DNA of 64,000 bases from Pseudescherichia sp031979925 (GTDB taxonomy: Bacteria > Pseudomonadota > Gammaproteobacteria > Enterobacterales > Enterobacteriaceae), in assembly GCF_031979925.1 (NCBI RefSeq), contig NZ_DALZFB010000015.1, positions 8,629 through 72,628 of the forward strand, given 5' to 3'. Under the pieces are notes generated by a model that was not told where the DNA came from, did not search any database, and saw only the letters and a list, made by a program, of their open reading frames with translations. The number at the start of each line of letters is the position of its first letter. Position 1 is the first letter of the stretch. Both the position numbers and the translations under genes were made by a program. Positions 36,942 to 45,808 of this stretch are shown piece after piece.

Positions 36942-38111
36942 ATGAGTCAACTGAGTATGCAGGACGATCTCGCCCGTCAGGGGCGGTTCTACTCGTCGGT
37001 GATCTGGCTGGCACTGGCGGGGCTGCTGATCTTCGTAGTATGGGCATGGTGGGCCATTCTGGATGAGGTGACGGTAGGCACCGGCAAGATCACGCCATCA
37101 AGCCACGCTCAGGTGATCGAGAGCCTCGACGGCGGTATCGTCAGCGCGATGCTGGTGCGCGAGGGGGATATCGTCGAGCGCGGGCAGATGCTGGCCCGTC
37201 TCGATCCCACCCGTTTTCAATCTAACTACGGCGAGTCGGCGGCCCGGGTACGTGCGCTACGGGCCTCCAGCGAGCGCCTGCGCTCGGAGCTGACCGGGGA
37301 GCCGCTGCGCTTTAGCGAAGAGTCGATGCGTGAGCCGGATCTGGTGGCGCGTGAGCGTCAGCTGTATGAGTCCCGGCGGCGCAACCTGAACGAGACGGTG
37401 GCCAACCTGAAGAAAACGTATCAGCTGGTGATGTCGGAGCTGCGCATGACCCAGCCGCTGGTGGCGAAGGGGGCGGCAAGCGAGGTGGAGGTGATCCGCC
37501 TCCAGCGACAGGCCACCGAGCTGCAGGGCAAAATCGACGAGGCGCGAAATCAGTTTGCGGTACGTGCCCGCGAGGAGCAGGTGAAAACCAATGCCGATCT
37601 CGACGCGCAGATCCAGGCGATGAGCGGTAAGGCAGATCAGGTGGATCGCGCTACGCTCTTTTCACCGGTGCGCGGCATCGTCAAAGACATTCAGGTCACT
37701 ACCGTCGGCGGCGTCCTGCAGCCGGGTGGCAAGCTAATGGAGATTGTTCCGCTGGAGGATCAGCTTCTGGTGGAGACGCGCATTAACCCGCGGGATATCG
37801 CCTATATCCGTCCAGGCCTGCCCGCGACGGTGAAGGTCACGGCTTACGACTCGTCAATCTACGGTAACCTGACCGGCCAGGTGGAGGTGGTGTCGCCGGA
37901 TACGCTACAGGATGAGGTGCGTCGGGATCAGTTCTACTACCGCGTCTATGTGCGGACCAAAAGTGCCGAGCTACAAAACAAGAGTGGCCAGCGCTTCCCG
38001 ATCCTGCCGGGCATGGTGGCGAACGTAGAGATTAAAACCGGGCAGAAATCGGTGATGGACTACCTGATCAAGCCGCTGAACAAGGTCAACGAGGCGCTAC
38101 GCGAGCGCTAG
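36942..38111 (+). CDS. bapD: HlyD-family adaptor of the adhesin's type I secretion system
   Basis: 389 residues. One N-terminal membrane helix (~18-42), a lipoyl half-motif (QVIESLDGGIVSAMLVREGDIV), a long coiled coil (~95-235) and a C-terminal beta-barrel region (ARTNPRDIAYIRPG-like: RINPRDIAYIRPGLPATVKV) typical of the HlyD family are seen. It bridges the ABC exporter and the outer-membrane channel. Starts 10 bp after the exporter gene with GAGGAGC; last gene of the operon. Confidence 0.93.
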   Translation: MSQLSMQDDLARQGRFYSSVIWLALAGLLIFVVWAWWAILDEVTVGTGKITPSSHAQVIESLDGGIVSAMLVREGDIVERGQMLARLDPTRFQSNYGESAARVRALRASSERLRSELTGEPLRFSEESMREPDLVARERQLYESRRRNLNETVANLKKTYQLVMSELRMTQPLVAKGAASEVEVIRLQRQATELQGKIDEARNQFAVRAREEQVKTNADLDAQIQAMSGKADQVDRATLFSPVRGIVKDIQVTTVGGVLQPGGKLMEIVPLEDQLLVETRINPRDIAYIRPGLPATVKVTAYDSSIYGNLTGQVEVVSPDTLQDEVRRDQFYYRVYVRTKSAELQNKSGQRFPILPGMVANVEIKTGQKSVMDYLIKPLNKVNEALRER

Positions 38112-38130
38112 ATAATCCGTTGTACGCACA

Positions 38131-38151
38131 CCCTCTCCCCAGCGGAGAGGG
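38131..38151. terminator. Hairpin between the bap operon and smpB
   Basis: CCCTCTCC pairs with GGAGAGGG (8 bp) around CCAGC. No T run on either side; it resembles a common enterobacterial intergenic palindrome and sits at the convergent 3' ends of bapD and smpB. Confidence 0.5.
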
Positions 38152-38171
38152 AGGTGCTGCAAGCGTAGAGA

Positions 38172-38654
38172 TTAGCGTCCGGCGTTCTTCATAATGCGGG
38201 CTTTATCTACCTGCCACTCGCGCTCTTTCACATCGGAGCGTTTGTCGTGCTGTTTCTTACCGCGGGCGACGCCGATCTTCACTTTGCACCAGGCATTTTT
38301 CCAGTAGAGCGACAGGGCGACAACGGTATAGCCTTCGCGGTTTACGCGGCCATAGAGGGTGTCCAGCTCGCGCTGGTTGAGCAGTAGCTTGCGGTTACGA
38401 GTAGGGTCGCAGACGACGTGGCTCGAGGCAACGCTCAGCGGCGTAAAGTTGGCCCCGAACAGGTAGGCTTCGCCCTCAATCAGGATCACATAGCTGTCGC
38501 CGATGTTTGCCTTCCCGGCGCGCAGGGACTTCACTTCCCAACCCTGGAGAGAGAGGCCCGCTTCAAACTCTTCCTCGATAAAATATTCGTGACGGGCGCG
38601 CTTGTTTAGCGCAATGGTAGCGGAACCCGGTTTATGTGCTTTTTTCTTTGTCAT
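38172..38654 (-). CDS. smpB: SmpB, tmRNA-binding protein
   Basis: Partner of tmRNA in ribosome rescue. 160 residues from MTKKKAHKPGS, the E. coli length. Conserved features are GWEVKSLRAGKANIGDSY, and the basic C-terminal tail KKQHDKRSDVKEREW that enters the empty mRNA channel. The frame is open 15 codons upstream, but ATG 38654 is the family start. Divergent from ratA. Confidence 0.97.
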   Translation of the reverse strand: MTKKKAHKPGSATIALNKRARHEYFIEEEFEAGLSLQGWEVKSLRAGKANIGDSYVILIEGEAYLFGANFTPLSVASSHVVCDPTRNRKLLLNQRELDTLYGRVNREGYTVVALSLYWKNAWCKVKIGVARGKKQHDKRSDVKEREWQVDKARIMKNAGR

Positions 38655-38808
38655 AAGTATCGTAAATCGTCGGTAATCAGCTGTTGAAAAATACCCCATC
38701 TATCCTGCGAGGTGTAACGCGTTATATTAGCATGAGTTTGGCTTTGCGTTTTCCTTTCCTGGGCAGGAAATGTTATTATTTATGAGGTGTAGACCTCAGG
38801 ATAACGCT

Positions 38809-39246
38809 ATGCCGCAGATAAGCCGAACTGCTTTAGTGCCTTACAGCGCAGAACAGATGTATCAATTAGTGAACGACGTAAAGTCCTACCCGGAATTTTT
38901 GCCAGGCTGTACCGGCAGCCGGGTACTGGAGGCAAGCCCGACGCAGATGACGGCTGCCGTTGATGTCTCGAAGGCGGGCATCAGTAAGACGTTCACCACC
39001 CGTAACACACTTACCAGCAACCAAAGCATTCTCATGCAGCTGGTGGATGGTCCCTTTAAGCAGCTGATGGGTGGCTGGCGGTTTACGCCGCTGAGTCCGG
39101 ATGCTTGCCGTATCGAGTTCAATCTGGACTTTGAATTCACCAACAAGCTGATCGAGCTGGCCTTCGGCCGCGTGTTTAAAGAGCTGGCCTCAAACATGGT
39201 GCAGGCGTTTACCCATCGCGCCAAAGAGGTTTACAGTGCCGGATGA
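38809..39246 (+). CDS. ratA: RatA, START-domain toxin/CoQ10-binding protein
   Basis: Type II toxin-like protein reported in E. coli to block 70S assembly; structurally a SRPBCC/COQ10-type lipid-binding domain. 145 residues from MPQISRTALVPYSAEQMYQL, with AGGATAA upstream; a start 13 codons earlier (38770) is the longer annotation used for E. coli. It overlaps ratB by 11 bp. Confidence 0.93.
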   Translation: MPQISRTALVPYSAEQMYQLVNDVKSYPEFLPGCTGSRVLEASPTQMTAAVDVSKAGISKTFTTRNTLTSNQSILMQLVDGPFKQLMGGWRFTPLSPDACRIEFNLDFEFTNKLIELAFGRVFKELASNMVQAFTHRAKEVYSAG

Positions 39247-39526
39247 GATTCGCGTTGAAGTGGCTTACGCCCTGCCGGAGAAGCAGTACCTGCAGCGCGT
39301 GACGCTGAGCGAAGGGGCAACGGTAGAAGAGGCGATTAACGCCTCTGGCCTGCTGGAGCTGCGCTCGGATATCGATCTTGCGAAAAACAAAGTCGGTATC
39401 TTCAGCCGTCCGGTAAAGCTGGCCGACGCGGTGCAGGATGGTGACCGGGTAGAGATCTATCGCCCGCTGATTGCCGATCCGAAAGAGCTGCGGCGTAAGC
39501 GCGCAGAAAAAGCGGACGACGAATAG
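39236..39526 (+). CDS. ratB: RatB, RnfH-family ubiquitin-like fold protein
   Basis: 96 residues starting at GTG 39236 inside the end of ratA. The beta-grasp pattern EVAYALPEKQYLQRVTLSEGATVEEAI and GDRVEIYRPLIADPKELRRKRAEKA are typical. Encoded with ratA as a pair; whether it is an antitoxin is not established. Confidence 0.92.
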   Translation: MPDEIRVEVAYALPEKQYLQRVTLSEGATVEEAINASGLLELRSDIDLAKNKVGIFSRPVKLADAVQDGDRVEIYRPLIADPKELRRKRAEKADDE

Positions 39527-39540
39527 CGTCCTTGCTGGCA

Positions 39541-39572
39541 CAAAAAAAGCGCTCACTGAGCGCTTTTTGTTT
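39541..39572. terminator. Bidirectional terminator between ratB and bamE
   Basis: AAAAAGCGCTCA pairs with TGAGCGCTTTTT; A runs on one side and T runs on the other make it work for both convergent genes. Confidence 0.92.
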
Positions 39573-39588
39573 TTTTACCTGGCGGAAC

Positions 39589-39927
39589 CTAGTTGGTCAG
39601 GGCCGGTTTGTTGTCGATGTTGGTCAGCACACCGTTGCTGTTAAAGGTCAGGGTCAGCGTCTGCTGCGTGACATCCTCATGGCCAGGCTGCTGGCGGAAC
39701 ACGTAGAACCAGGTGTTGGTACCAAACGGATCGCTCATCATCGGGGTACCCAGCGCATAGGCAACCTGCTGTTGCGTCATGCCAATACGAATTTTAGAGA
39801 TGTCGTTAGGTGCCAGATAGTTCCCCTGGTTGATATCTGGGCGGTAAACCACTTTCTCCAGAGTGGAACAGCCAGCAGTCATCATCAGAAGAACCGCTGC
39901 GGCAGCAGTCAGCGTTTTACAGCGCAT
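39589..39927 (-). CDS. bamE: BamE, lipoprotein of the outer-membrane assembly complex
   Basis: 112 residues from MRCKTLTAAAAV. The lipobox is MTAG-C20, and mature parts VVYRPDINQGNYL and IRIGMTQQQVAYALGTP are conserved. Stabilises the BamA-BamD interaction. The frame is open 14 codons upstream but the signal peptide must start at 39927. Confidence 0.96.
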   Translation of the reverse strand: MRCKTLTAAAAVLLMMTAGCSTLEKVVYRPDINQGNYLAPNDISKIRIGMTQQQVAYALGTPMMSDPFGTNTWFYVFRQQPGHEDVTQQTLTLTFNSNGVLTNIDNKPALTN

Positions 39928-40074
39928 AGTGATTTGGTTCCTTTTCGGGCCTGGTAGTACGCGGCTCATTTGTAATATGCCGATAATAATAGACCTTTAG
40001 CGAGTTTGAAACCTCTGCTATTGGATCCAGCGGCGATTTTATGTCTCACTATGACCCGGAATTAGCCGAAAAGT

Positions 40075-41736
40075 TTAGGCTGCGAGTAGTTCTTTCGCAT
40101 TAGCCAGCGTGTTCCGGGTGACTTCGCTACCGCCCAGCAGACGCGCCAGCTCCTGCAACCGCGCCTTTTTATCCAGCGGCTGCATGTGCGTCTCTGTCAT
40201 AGCACCGTCGGTCTCTTTGCTGACGTAGAAGTGGTGGTGACCACAACCCGCCACCTGCGGCAGGTGCGTTACGCACATCACTTGGGTGGACTCGCCGAGC
40301 TGGCGCAGCAGCTTACCAACTACGGCCGCGGTCGGGCCGCTGATACCTACGTCAACCTCATCGAAAATCAGCGCCGGGGTCTCCATCTTACGGGCGGTAA
40401 TCACCTGGATCGCCAGAGCGATACGCGACAGCTCACCGCCGGAGGCGACCTTCGAGATGGCCTGCATCGGCTGGCCCGGGTTGGTGGTCACGCGGAACTC
40501 AATGCGGTCCGCGCCTTCCAGCGTCAGGTGACGCTCGTCAAAGCTGACGTCAATGTGGAAGCGACCGTGCGGCATCGACAGGGCATGCATGCTCTCGGTG
40601 ATTAGCCCGCCCAGCTCCTGGGCATACTTCACTCGCTGCGCATGCAGCAGTTGCGCGGTGGCCAGCGCCTGCTGATGGTGCTTCTGCACCGCCAGGGAGA
40701 GCGTCTCCTGGGAGTCGGCCTGATCGTCAAGCTGCTGCTGCTCATCAAGCAGTGCCTGATAGTGCGCCGGCAGCTCTTCCGGAGTGACGTGGTGCTTGCG
40801 CGCCAGCGAAATCTGCTTCGCGATACGCTGCTCCAGCTCGTAGAGGCGGTTCGGATCGAGGTCGAGGCGGTCGCAGTAGTGGCGCAGCTCGTCGCTGGCC
40901 TCGCTCAGCTGAATGGCGGCCTCTTCCAGCATATCGAGCACGCTGGAGAGTTTGCTGTCCATGCCCACCAGCTCGGTGACCATCTGACGCGCGGTATAGA
41001 GCTGGCTCTGGAGGTTGGCGTCGTCGCTGTCGGCGAGCAGCGTCAGGGCGTGCTGGCTGGTGCTCAGCAGCTGACCGCTGTTGGCGAGACGCTTGTACTC
41101 TTCGTCGATGCGCTCAAACTCGCCCGGCTGCGGACTGAAGTCGTTCAGCTCTTTCAGCTGGTAGTGCAGCAGCTCGGCGCGAGCGCTGCGCTCCTGGCTC
41201 TGCTGCTGATGCTGGGCCAGCTCGCGGCAGCTGTGGTTCCACAGGCGGTAGTGCTCTGCCATCTGCTGGGTGAGGGCATACTCACCGGCATAGCCATCGA
41301 GCAGGGTTTTCTGGTGATCGGATTTGGTCAGCAGCTGATGCGCGTGCTGGCCGTGGATCTGAATGAGAAGCTGGCCCAGCTCGCGCAGCTGGGAGAGCGG
41401 CACCGCCGTGCCGTTAATAAAGCCGCGGGAGCGGCCGTCGCTGCTGATGACGCGGCGCAGCAGGCACTCACGGCCATCTTCTAGCTGGTTCTCTTCCAGC
41501 CAGCGCTGGGCAGCCGGGGTATCTTTCAGGGAAAAGCGGGCGCAGAGATCGGCGCGTGCGGCGTCGGTGCGAACCATGTCCGCTTCCGCACGCCCGCCGA
41601 GGCACAGCCCGAGCGCATCGATGGCAATGGATTTACCCGCGCCGGTTTCGCCAGTAATGGCGGTCATGCCGCTGTGAAAATCAATTTCCAGCTCGCGAAC
41701 AATTGCAAAATTACTGATGGTCAGTTGTGCCAGCAT
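40075..41736 (-). CDS. recN: RecN, SMC-like DNA repair ATPase
   Basis: 553 residues. Walker A GETGAGKS (~30), long coiled coils flanking the hinge (~160-370), signature SGGELSRIALAIQV and Walker B ALIFDEVDVGISG are all visible. Acts early in double-strand break repair. Upstream LexA boxes place it in the SOS regulon. Degraded by ClpXP in E. coli; the C-terminal Ala-Ala (LLAA) that serves as the signal is kept. Confidence 0.97.
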   Translation of the reverse strand: MLAQLTISNFAIVRELEIDFHSGMTAITGETGAGKSIAIDALGLCLGGRAEADMVRTDAARADLCARFSLKDTPAAQRWLEENQLEDGRECLLRRVISSDGRSRGFINGTAVPLSQLRELGQLLIQIHGQHAHQLLTKSDHQKTLLDGYAGEYALTQQMAEHYRLWNHSCRELAQHQQQSQERSARAELLHYQLKELNDFSPQPGEFERIDEEYKRLANSGQLLSTSQHALTLLADSDDANLQSQLYTARQMVTELVGMDSKLSSVLDMLEEAAIQLSEASDELRHYCDRLDLDPNRLYELEQRIAKQISLARKHHVTPEELPAHYQALLDEQQQLDDQADSQETLSLAVQKHHQQALATAQLLHAQRVKYAQELGGLITESMHALSMPHGRFHIDVSFDERHLTLEGADRIEFRVTTNPGQPMQAISKVASGGELSRIALAIQVITARKMETPALIFDEVDVGISGPTAAVVGKLLRQLGESTQVMCVTHLPQVAGCGHHHFYVSKETDGAMTETHMQPLDKKARLQELARLLGGSEVTRNTLANAKELLAA

Positions 41737-41744
41737 AGCCGCTT

Positions 41745-41804
41745 TCCTGTATGAAAAACCATAACTGTGTTTTCGTACAGTATAAACAGGTTTTATATCC
41801 AGTA
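41745..41804 (-). promoter_or_regulatory. LexA (SOS) boxes of recN
   Basis: The strong box is aactgtgttttcgtacagta (41763-41782), matching CTG-N10-CAG. A weaker one is at 41785-41804 (CTG-N10-CTG on the minus strand) and a third, poor one overlaps 41745-41764. E. coli recN also has several boxes and is tightly repressed. Confidence 0.85.
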
Positions 41805-41822
41805 AAGCACCCGCCGTCGATT

Positions 41823-42701
41823 TCAGAACAATTTTTTTGACCAGCCGAGTTTGGAACTCAGGGTATTAAAGTAGCTGTAATCTTTCGGATGGATCAGGTT
41901 GAGATGGTAGTCACAGCGGCGGATTAACACATCCTCGCCCTCCTGGATCGGCAGCGCAATCTGGCTGTCGCAGCTGATCTCCAGATCGTTACGCCGGTGG
42001 GAGAAACGCAGGCGAATGGTGCTGCTGCTGTTGATTACCAGCGGGCGAGCTGAGAGCGTATGCGGGAACATCGGTACCAGGGTAATGGCGTCCAGCGACG
42101 GAGTCAGAATTGGGCCGCCCGCAGACAGCGAGTAGGCCGTAGAGCCGGTGGGGGTGGAGATGATCAGGCCATCCGAGCGCTGGGAGAAGGCAAACACCTC
42201 ATCGATATAGACCTCAAACTCGATCATATGCGCTACCTTGCCCGGATGGAGAACCACCTCATTGATGGCGGTGCTGATCCGCTTCTGGCAGTCATGCTGG
42301 CACACCTGCGCCTCCAGCAAAAAGCGCTTTTCGCTGATGTAGTGCCCTTCGAGCACGTCCGCCAGCTGCTGCTGGGCGTTGTCCGGATCGAGATCGGTCA
42401 GAAAGCCGAGGTTGCCACGGTTAATACCGATGACCTTAATATCGTAACGCGCCAGGGTGCGGGCCGCGCCGAGCATATTGCCGTCGCCGCCGACCACCAC
42501 CGCCAGATCCGCCTGCTGGCCAATCTCCGCCAGCGTGCCGGTGCGCACGTTGGTGAGCTTTAGCTCCTGGGCAATCTGCTGCTCAACGATAACGTCATAT
42601 CCCCGGCTGGACAGCCAGCGCCAGAGCATCTCATGTGTGGTCAGCGCCGTAGGGTGACGCGGGTGGCCGACAATCCCAATACACGTGAAATGAGTACTCA
42701 T
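41823..42701 (-). CDS. nadK: NadK, NAD kinase
   Basis: Makes NADP from NAD and ATP. 292 residues from MSTHFTCIGIVGHPRHP, the E. coli length and nearly identical. The GGDGN motif (VVVGGDGNMLGAAR) and the second site STPTGSTAYSLSAGGP are present. The open frame runs far upstream into grpE antisense; that part is not coding. Divergent from grpE. Confidence 0.97.
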   Translation of the reverse strand: MSTHFTCIGIVGHPRHPTALTTHEMLWRWLSSRGYDVIVEQQIAQELKLTNVRTGTLAEIGQQADLAVVVGGDGNMLGAARTLARYDIKVIGINRGNLGFLTDLDPDNAQQQLADVLEGHYISEKRFLLEAQVCQHDCQKRISTAINEVVLHPGKVAHMIEFEVYIDEVFAFSQRSDGLIISTPTGSTAYSLSAGGPILTPSLDAITLVPMFPHTLSARPLVINSSSTIRLRFSHRRNDLEISCDSQIALPIQEGEDVLIRRCDYHLNLIHPKDYSYFNTLSSKLGWSKKLF

Positions 42702-42749
42702 TATCTGGAGTCCTTTTGCCAAATGAAGGGTGACAATCTTAAGGCTTCT

Positions 42750-42778
42750 CTTGAAACCGTAAAACTGATCCCCATAAT
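42750..42778 (+). promoter_or_regulatory. Sigma-32 heat-shock promoter of grpE
   Basis: CTTGAAA (42750-42756), 13-bp spacer, CCCCATAAT (42770-42778): an almost perfect sigma-32 consensus, 45 bp before grpE. Confidence 0.93.
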
Positions 42779-42822
42779 AAGCGAAGTTAGCGAGATCAAT
42801 GCAAAAAAACGCGGAGAAATTC

Positions 42823-43416
42823 ATGAGTAGTAAAGAACAGAAAACGCCTGAGGGGCAAGCCCCGGAAGAAATTATCACGGAGCAGCATGAAGAGGTTGAG
42901 GCAGTAGAGCCTGACGCTTCTGTTGAGCAGGTGGATCCGCGCGATGAGAAAATTGCGAACCTCGAAGCACAGCTGGTTGAGGCGCAAAATCGCGAGCGTG
43001 ACGGTGTCCTGCGCATCAAAGCGGAGATGGAGAACCTGCGTCGCCGTACCGAGCTGGACATTGAGAAGGCGCACAAGTTTGCGCTGGAGAAGTTTATCAA
43101 TGAGCTGCTGCCGGTGATCGACAGCCTGGATCGCGCGCTGGAAGTGGCGGATAAAGCTAACCCAGAGCTGGCACCGATGGTGGAAGGTATCGAGCTGACC
43201 ATGAAGTCGATGCTGGACGTCGTGCGCAAGTTTGGCGTTGACGTGGTTGCCGACACCAACGTGCCGCTGGATCCGAACGTTCACCAGGCGATTGCCATGG
43301 TTGAATCTGAAGATGTTGCAGCAGGCAACGTACTGGGCGTGATGCAGAAGGGTTACACCCTGAACGGCCGCACCCTGCGCGCCGCGATGGTCACCGTCGC
43401 GAAAGCGAAGGGCTAA
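42823..43416 (+). CDS. grpE: GrpE, nucleotide exchange factor of DnaK
   Basis: 197 residues from MSSKEQKTPEGQ, as in E. coli. Acidic N-terminus, a long dimerising helix (~40-130, with ENLRRRTELDIEKAHKFALEKFINELLPV) and a C-terminal beta wing with ETNV-like DTNVPLDPNVHQAIAMVES. Eight extra codons upstream are not used. Confidence 0.97.
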   Translation: MSSKEQKTPEGQAPEEIITEQHEEVEAVEPDASVEQVDPRDEKIANLEAQLVEAQNRERDGVLRIKAEMENLRRRTELDIEKAHKFALEKFINELLPVIDSLDRALEVADKANPELAPMVEGIELTMKSMLDVVRKFGVDVVADTNVPLDPNVHQAIAMVESEDVAAGNVLGVMQKGYTLNGRTLRAAMVTVAKAKG

Positions 43417-43445
43417 TCAGCACCACAGTAAGCACGGTGTAATTT

Positions 43446-43531
43446 GTAGGCCCGGTAAGCGAAGCGCCACCGGGCGTTACTGTGCTGAGGCTGCTATGCC
43501 GGGCGGCGGCTCATGCCTTGCCCGGCCTACA
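43446..43531. repeat. BIME: two REP units after grpE
   Basis: GTAGGCCCGGTAAGCG...CGCCACCGGGC and GCCGGGCGGCGGC...GCCCGGCCTAC are two REP sequences in opposite orientation, in the gap between the convergent grpE and corB genes. Confidence 0.88.
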
Positions 43532-43535
43532 TCTT

Positions 43536-44822
43536 TTACTCTGTCACGCTCTCCCGCAGCGGTTTAACCGGCAGCACCTTCACCTGCTTAATCATGTTGT
43601 CCTGCACGTCGAGAATATCGATATCGTACTGGGCGATACGTACCCGCGTGCCTGCGGCGGGGATCTCCTCTAACGCCTCCAGCAGCATGCCGTTGATGGT
43701 GCGCGCCTCCTCTTCCGGCAGCTGCCAGTTAAAGGCTTTATTTAGCTCGCGCACGTTGGCGGTGCCGTCGATGATCACCGAGCCATCGTTTTGCGGCGTG
43801 ACCTCTTCTGCGAGGGTAGGGGACATTGAGGTGGTAAAGTCGCCCACGATCTCTTCGAGAATATCCTCCACCGTCAGCAGGCCCTGCACGTCGCCGTACT
43901 CATCTACCACCAGCCCAACCTTCTTCTTGTTACGTTGGAATTTCACCAGCTGAACGCTGAGGGGGGTGCCTTCCGGGATGTAGTAGATCTCATCCGCCGC
44001 CCGGAGCAGCATCTCTTTAGTAAACTCCTGCTTCTCGGTCATCAGGCGATAGGCTTCGCGCACCCGCAGCATGCTGATGGTGTCGTCCAGCGATTCGCGA
44101 TAGAGCACGATGCGCCCATGCGGAGAGTGGGTTAGCTGGCGAACAATGGATTTCCAGTCGTCGTTGATATCGATACCGACAATCTCATTGCGCGGCACCA
44201 TGATGTCGTTAACGCTGACCTTCTCCAGATCCAGCACCGACAGCAGCATATCCTGGTTACGGCGTGACATCTGCGAGCGCGATTCATGCACGATGGTGCG
44301 CAGCTCCTCTTTACTCAGGGCGCTGCTCACCACGACGTCGGCCTTGATGCCTACCATGCGCATCAGCAGGCGGGTCACGGTGTTGAGCAGCCACACCAGC
44401 GGCATCATGACGATCTGCAGCGGCCCGAGCAGAACGCTGCTGGGGAAGGCGACCTTTTCCGGGTAGAGCGCGGCGATAGTTTTCGGCAGCACCTCGGCAA
44501 AGACCAGCACCACAAAGGTGAGTACCCCGGTCGCAATCGCCACCCCGGCGTTGCCGTAGAGACGCATTCCGACAATGGTGCCGATAGCGGAGGCGAGGAT
44601 GTTAACCAGGTTGTTGCCGATCAGCACCAGGCTGATGAGACGGTCAGGCTTGCGCAGCAATTTTTCAACGCGCTTTGCTGCGCGGTTGCCCTGCTTCGCC
44701 ATGTGACGCAGCCGGTAGCGGTTCAGCGTCATCATGCCGGTTTCAGAGCCGGAGAAGTAGGCGGAGATCACCACCATGACGATCAGCGTGATAATCAGCG
44801 TGGTGGTGGAGATGTGTTCCAA
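43536..44822 (-). CDS. yfjD: CorB/YfjD, CNNM-family membrane protein with CBS pair
   Basis: 428 residues. DUF21 membrane domain (~5-180; AYFSGSETGMMTLNRYRL), two CBS domains (~205-330; VNDIMVPRNEIVGIDI, EEYGDVQGLLTVEDILEEIVG-like) and a C-terminal CorC/HlyC domain (~345-425). Related to the Mg2+/Co2+ efflux protein CorB of Salmonella. Downstream of ypjD on the same strand. Confidence 0.94.
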   Translation of the reverse strand: MEHISTTTLIITLIVMVVISAYFSGSETGMMTLNRYRLRHMAKQGNRAAKRVEKLLRKPDRLISLVLIGNNLVNILASAIGTIVGMRLYGNAGVAIATGVLTFVVLVFAEVLPKTIAALYPEKVAFPSSVLLGPLQIVMMPLVWLLNTVTRLLMRMVGIKADVVVSSALSKEELRTIVHESRSQMSRRNQDMLLSVLDLEKVSVNDIMVPRNEIVGIDINDDWKSIVRQLTHSPHGRIVLYRESLDDTISMLRVREAYRLMTEKQEFTKEMLLRAADEIYYIPEGTPLSVQLVKFQRNKKKVGLVVDEYGDVQGLLTVEDILEEIVGDFTTSMSPTLAEEVTPQNDGSVIIDGTANVRELNKAFNWQLPEEEARTINGMLLEALEEIPAAGTRVRIAQYDIDILDVQDNMIKQVKVLPVKPLRESVTE

Positions 44823-44851
44823 GAGAGTTCCTTACGTCTTAACGGGTGTGC

Positions 44852-45643
44852 TTAGCCAGCAAACTGCTGAACAACGCGGCTGCCAAAGTAGGCCAGCGTG
44901 AGAAGGCCTGCGCCCGCCACGTTAAACCAGACCACCGGGCGGCCGCGCCATCCTTTATGATAGTGCCCCCACAGCAGAACGATATAGACAAACCAGGCAA
45001 TGATTGAGAGCACCGCCTTATCAATGTTCTCCATGCTGAACAGATTACGCATGTAGAACAAGCCGGTGCAGAGCGTCAGGGTGAGCAGCACCACGCCGAT
45101 CTGGGTGATGTGGAACATCTTGCGCTCGATGCTCATCAGCGGCGGCATCTCGCTGCTGAAGGCCAGGCGCTTGTTCTTCAGCTGGTAGTCGATCCACGCC
45201 AGCTGCAGGGCGTACATGGCAGCGATAATCAGCGTTGCATAGGCAAACAGCGACAGGCCAATGTGCACCATCATGCCCGGCGTCGCTTCGAGGTGGGTGA
45301 TGAACTCATTAGGTACAAAGGTGGCGAAGGCCAGGTTAATCAACGCGAAGGCGTAGACGATAGGCAGCAGCAGCCAGCCGCGATTCTTCGAGGCCACGAT
45401 AGTCATTACCGTACAGATCATCAGACTGACCAGCGAGCCGACGTTGAGCAGGCTCAGGTTCTGTCCCGTATCGCCGTCGGGAAAAATGCGCGCCTCCAGG
45501 GCCAGCGCATGGCTCACCAGGGCGATGACCGCAGAGATGATAGCCATCCGTCGCCAGCCGCTGTTTTTTTGCAGCAGGCCGGGAATAATCAGCGCCAGAC
45601 TGACGGAGTAAGCAATAAGCGCAAGCAGGGCAAAAACGGGCAT
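44852..45643 (-). CDS. ypjD: YpjD, inner-membrane protein of the cytochrome c assembly (CcsA-like) family
   Basis: 263 residues with eight hydrophobic segments and the WWD-like family features (LHIGLSLFAYATLIIAAMYALQL; GMMVHIGL). Function in enterobacteria unclear; it has been linked to yfjD in metal efflux. Divergent from ffh. Confidence 0.93.
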   Translation of the reverse strand: MPVFALLALIAYSVSLALIIPGLLQKNSGWRRMAIISAVIALVSHALALEARIFPDGDTGQNLSLLNVGSLVSLMICTVMTIVASKNRGWLLLPIVYAFALINLAFATFVPNEFITHLEATPGMMVHIGLSLFAYATLIIAAMYALQLAWIDYQLKNKRLAFSSEMPPLMSIERKMFHITQIGVVLLTLTLCTGLFYMRNLFSMENIDKAVLSIIAWFVYIVLLWGHYHKGWRGRPVVWFNVAGAGLLTLAYFGSRVVQQFAG

Positions 45644-45808
45644 AGTGATGTCGATAGTTGCAGTAGATAGAAGAGAGGCAGTATAGCGTTACGCGACCTT
45701 ACCTCCAACCCTTGCATCCCAACAGCAGCGGCTTCATGTTATACTGCCGCAAAATCGTATTTATGTGTCGCTCAGGCGGCCAACCGTTTCCACCCCAGGT
45801 GAAAGACA

